Source of the DNA: an uncultured Selenomonas sp.
GTDB taxonomy: Bacteria; Bacillota; Negativicutes; Selenomonadales; Selenomonadaceae
Direction of reading: 5' to 3'
NCBI GenBank assembly: GCA_945494195.1
Contig: CALYVJ010000143.1
Coordinates: 1 to 5,559, forward strand
Length of the DNA: 5,559 nt
Notes under the pieces: model-generated
Seen by the model: only the letters and a program-made list of their open reading frames with translations
The model's database searches: none
What the model was told of the DNA's origin: nothing
In this document: positions 5,349 through 5,559 of the stretch, one piece after another
Position numbering within the stretch: the stretch's first letter is position 1
Layout of the letters: the number at the start of each line of letters is the position of its first letter
Made by a program: the position numbers and the translations under genes

Positions 5349-5559
5349 ATGCAGATTGCTCCTTTGTCGGCCATGGGGCTTACGAATCAGTCCCTTACGC
5401 CGAATACCACTTATAATTCCGCGCAGGCTGCGGCTGAGTCATCCCAGTTCGCCGCCATGCTCAAGGATCTTAAAGAAAAAGCTGCGGGGGCCACTTCGGC
5501 TAATCACATCGTCAACGAAGCGGCCTCCTCGAAGCAGGACAAGGCGCTCAAGGATGCCT
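5349..5559 (+). CDS. flgJ: FlgJ-like rod-binding protein, 3' partial
   Basis: An open frame starts at ATG 5349, 16 nt after flgI, with AAGGA 5 nt upstream, and runs off the right edge after 70 codons. The visible part begins MQIAPLSAMGLTNQSLTPN. It is polar and alanine-rich, has no signal peptide, and ends NEAASSKQDKALKDA. FlgJ N-termini typically have such a variable leader followed by a helix of the type KLKDAAxxFE; the ending here would fit just before it, but the diagnostic part is outside the window. The position directly after flgI is the classic site for flgJ, the rod cap protein. The identity rests mostly on context. Whether it carries a C-terminal muramidase domain cannot be seen; many Firmicutes versions lack it. 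Confidence 0.7.
   Translation, partial: MQIAPLSAMGLTNQSLTPNTTYNSAQAAAESSQFAAMLKDLKEKAAGATSANHIVNEAASSKQDKALKDA

Noticed and set aside
1..5559. CRISPR array, insertion sequence, tRNA or rRNA
   Set aside because: No regularly spaced repeats, transposase-like frames, terminal inverted repeats or RNA-gene signatures were seen; coding genes fill nearly the whole window.

Overview
The window is a tightly packed stretch of chromosome, all on the + strand. It encodes the end of an actin-like cell-shape protein followed by a flagellar basal-body cluster: mreB/mbl (5' end missing), flgF, flgG, flgA, flgH, flgI and the start of a flgJ-like gene (cut by the right edge). The order MreB/Mbl - FlgF (FlhO) - FlgG (FlhP) is a Firmicutes arrangement, known from mbl-flhO-flhP in Bacillus. 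FlgA, FlgH and FlgI are the P-ring chaperone, L-ring and P-ring proteins, which only a cell with an outer membrane needs. Together with the moderate GC content and strong GGAGG-type ribosome binding sites, this points to a diderm Firmicute, most likely a Negativicute of the Selenomonas type. The lineage is inferred from gene content and protein style; no database search was run.

Layout: 2-988 mreB/mbl; 989-1111 a structured leader; 1112-1912 flgF; 1913-2037 a second leader with a possible sigma-28-type promoter; 2038-2829 flgG; 2826-3581 flgA, overlapping the flgG stop; 3596-4204 flgH; 4220-5332 flgI; 5349 to the edge, flgJ-like. From flgG onward gaps are 16 nt or less, so flgG-flgA-flgH-flgI-flgJ looks like one transcription unit.

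The genes cooperate in building the outer half of the flagellar rod and its bushings. FlgF and FlgG form the rod, FlgA chaperones FlgI into the P ring around the rod at the peptidoglycan, FlgH forms the L ring in the outer membrane, and FlgJ caps the growing rod.

The most interesting non-coding signal is the mreB-flgF leader. It holds a 13-bp hairpin whose 8-nt loop reads UACAAGGA, the core of the CsrA (RsmA) RNA-binding consensus. A second hairpin, several more GGA triplets, one of them in the flgF ribosome binding site, and an 11-codon mini-ORF follow. This suggests post-transcriptional control of rod synthesis by CsrA, which is an inference. The FlgH protein is also notable because it has a plain signal peptide and no lipobox cysteine, unlike the classical L-ring lipoprotein.
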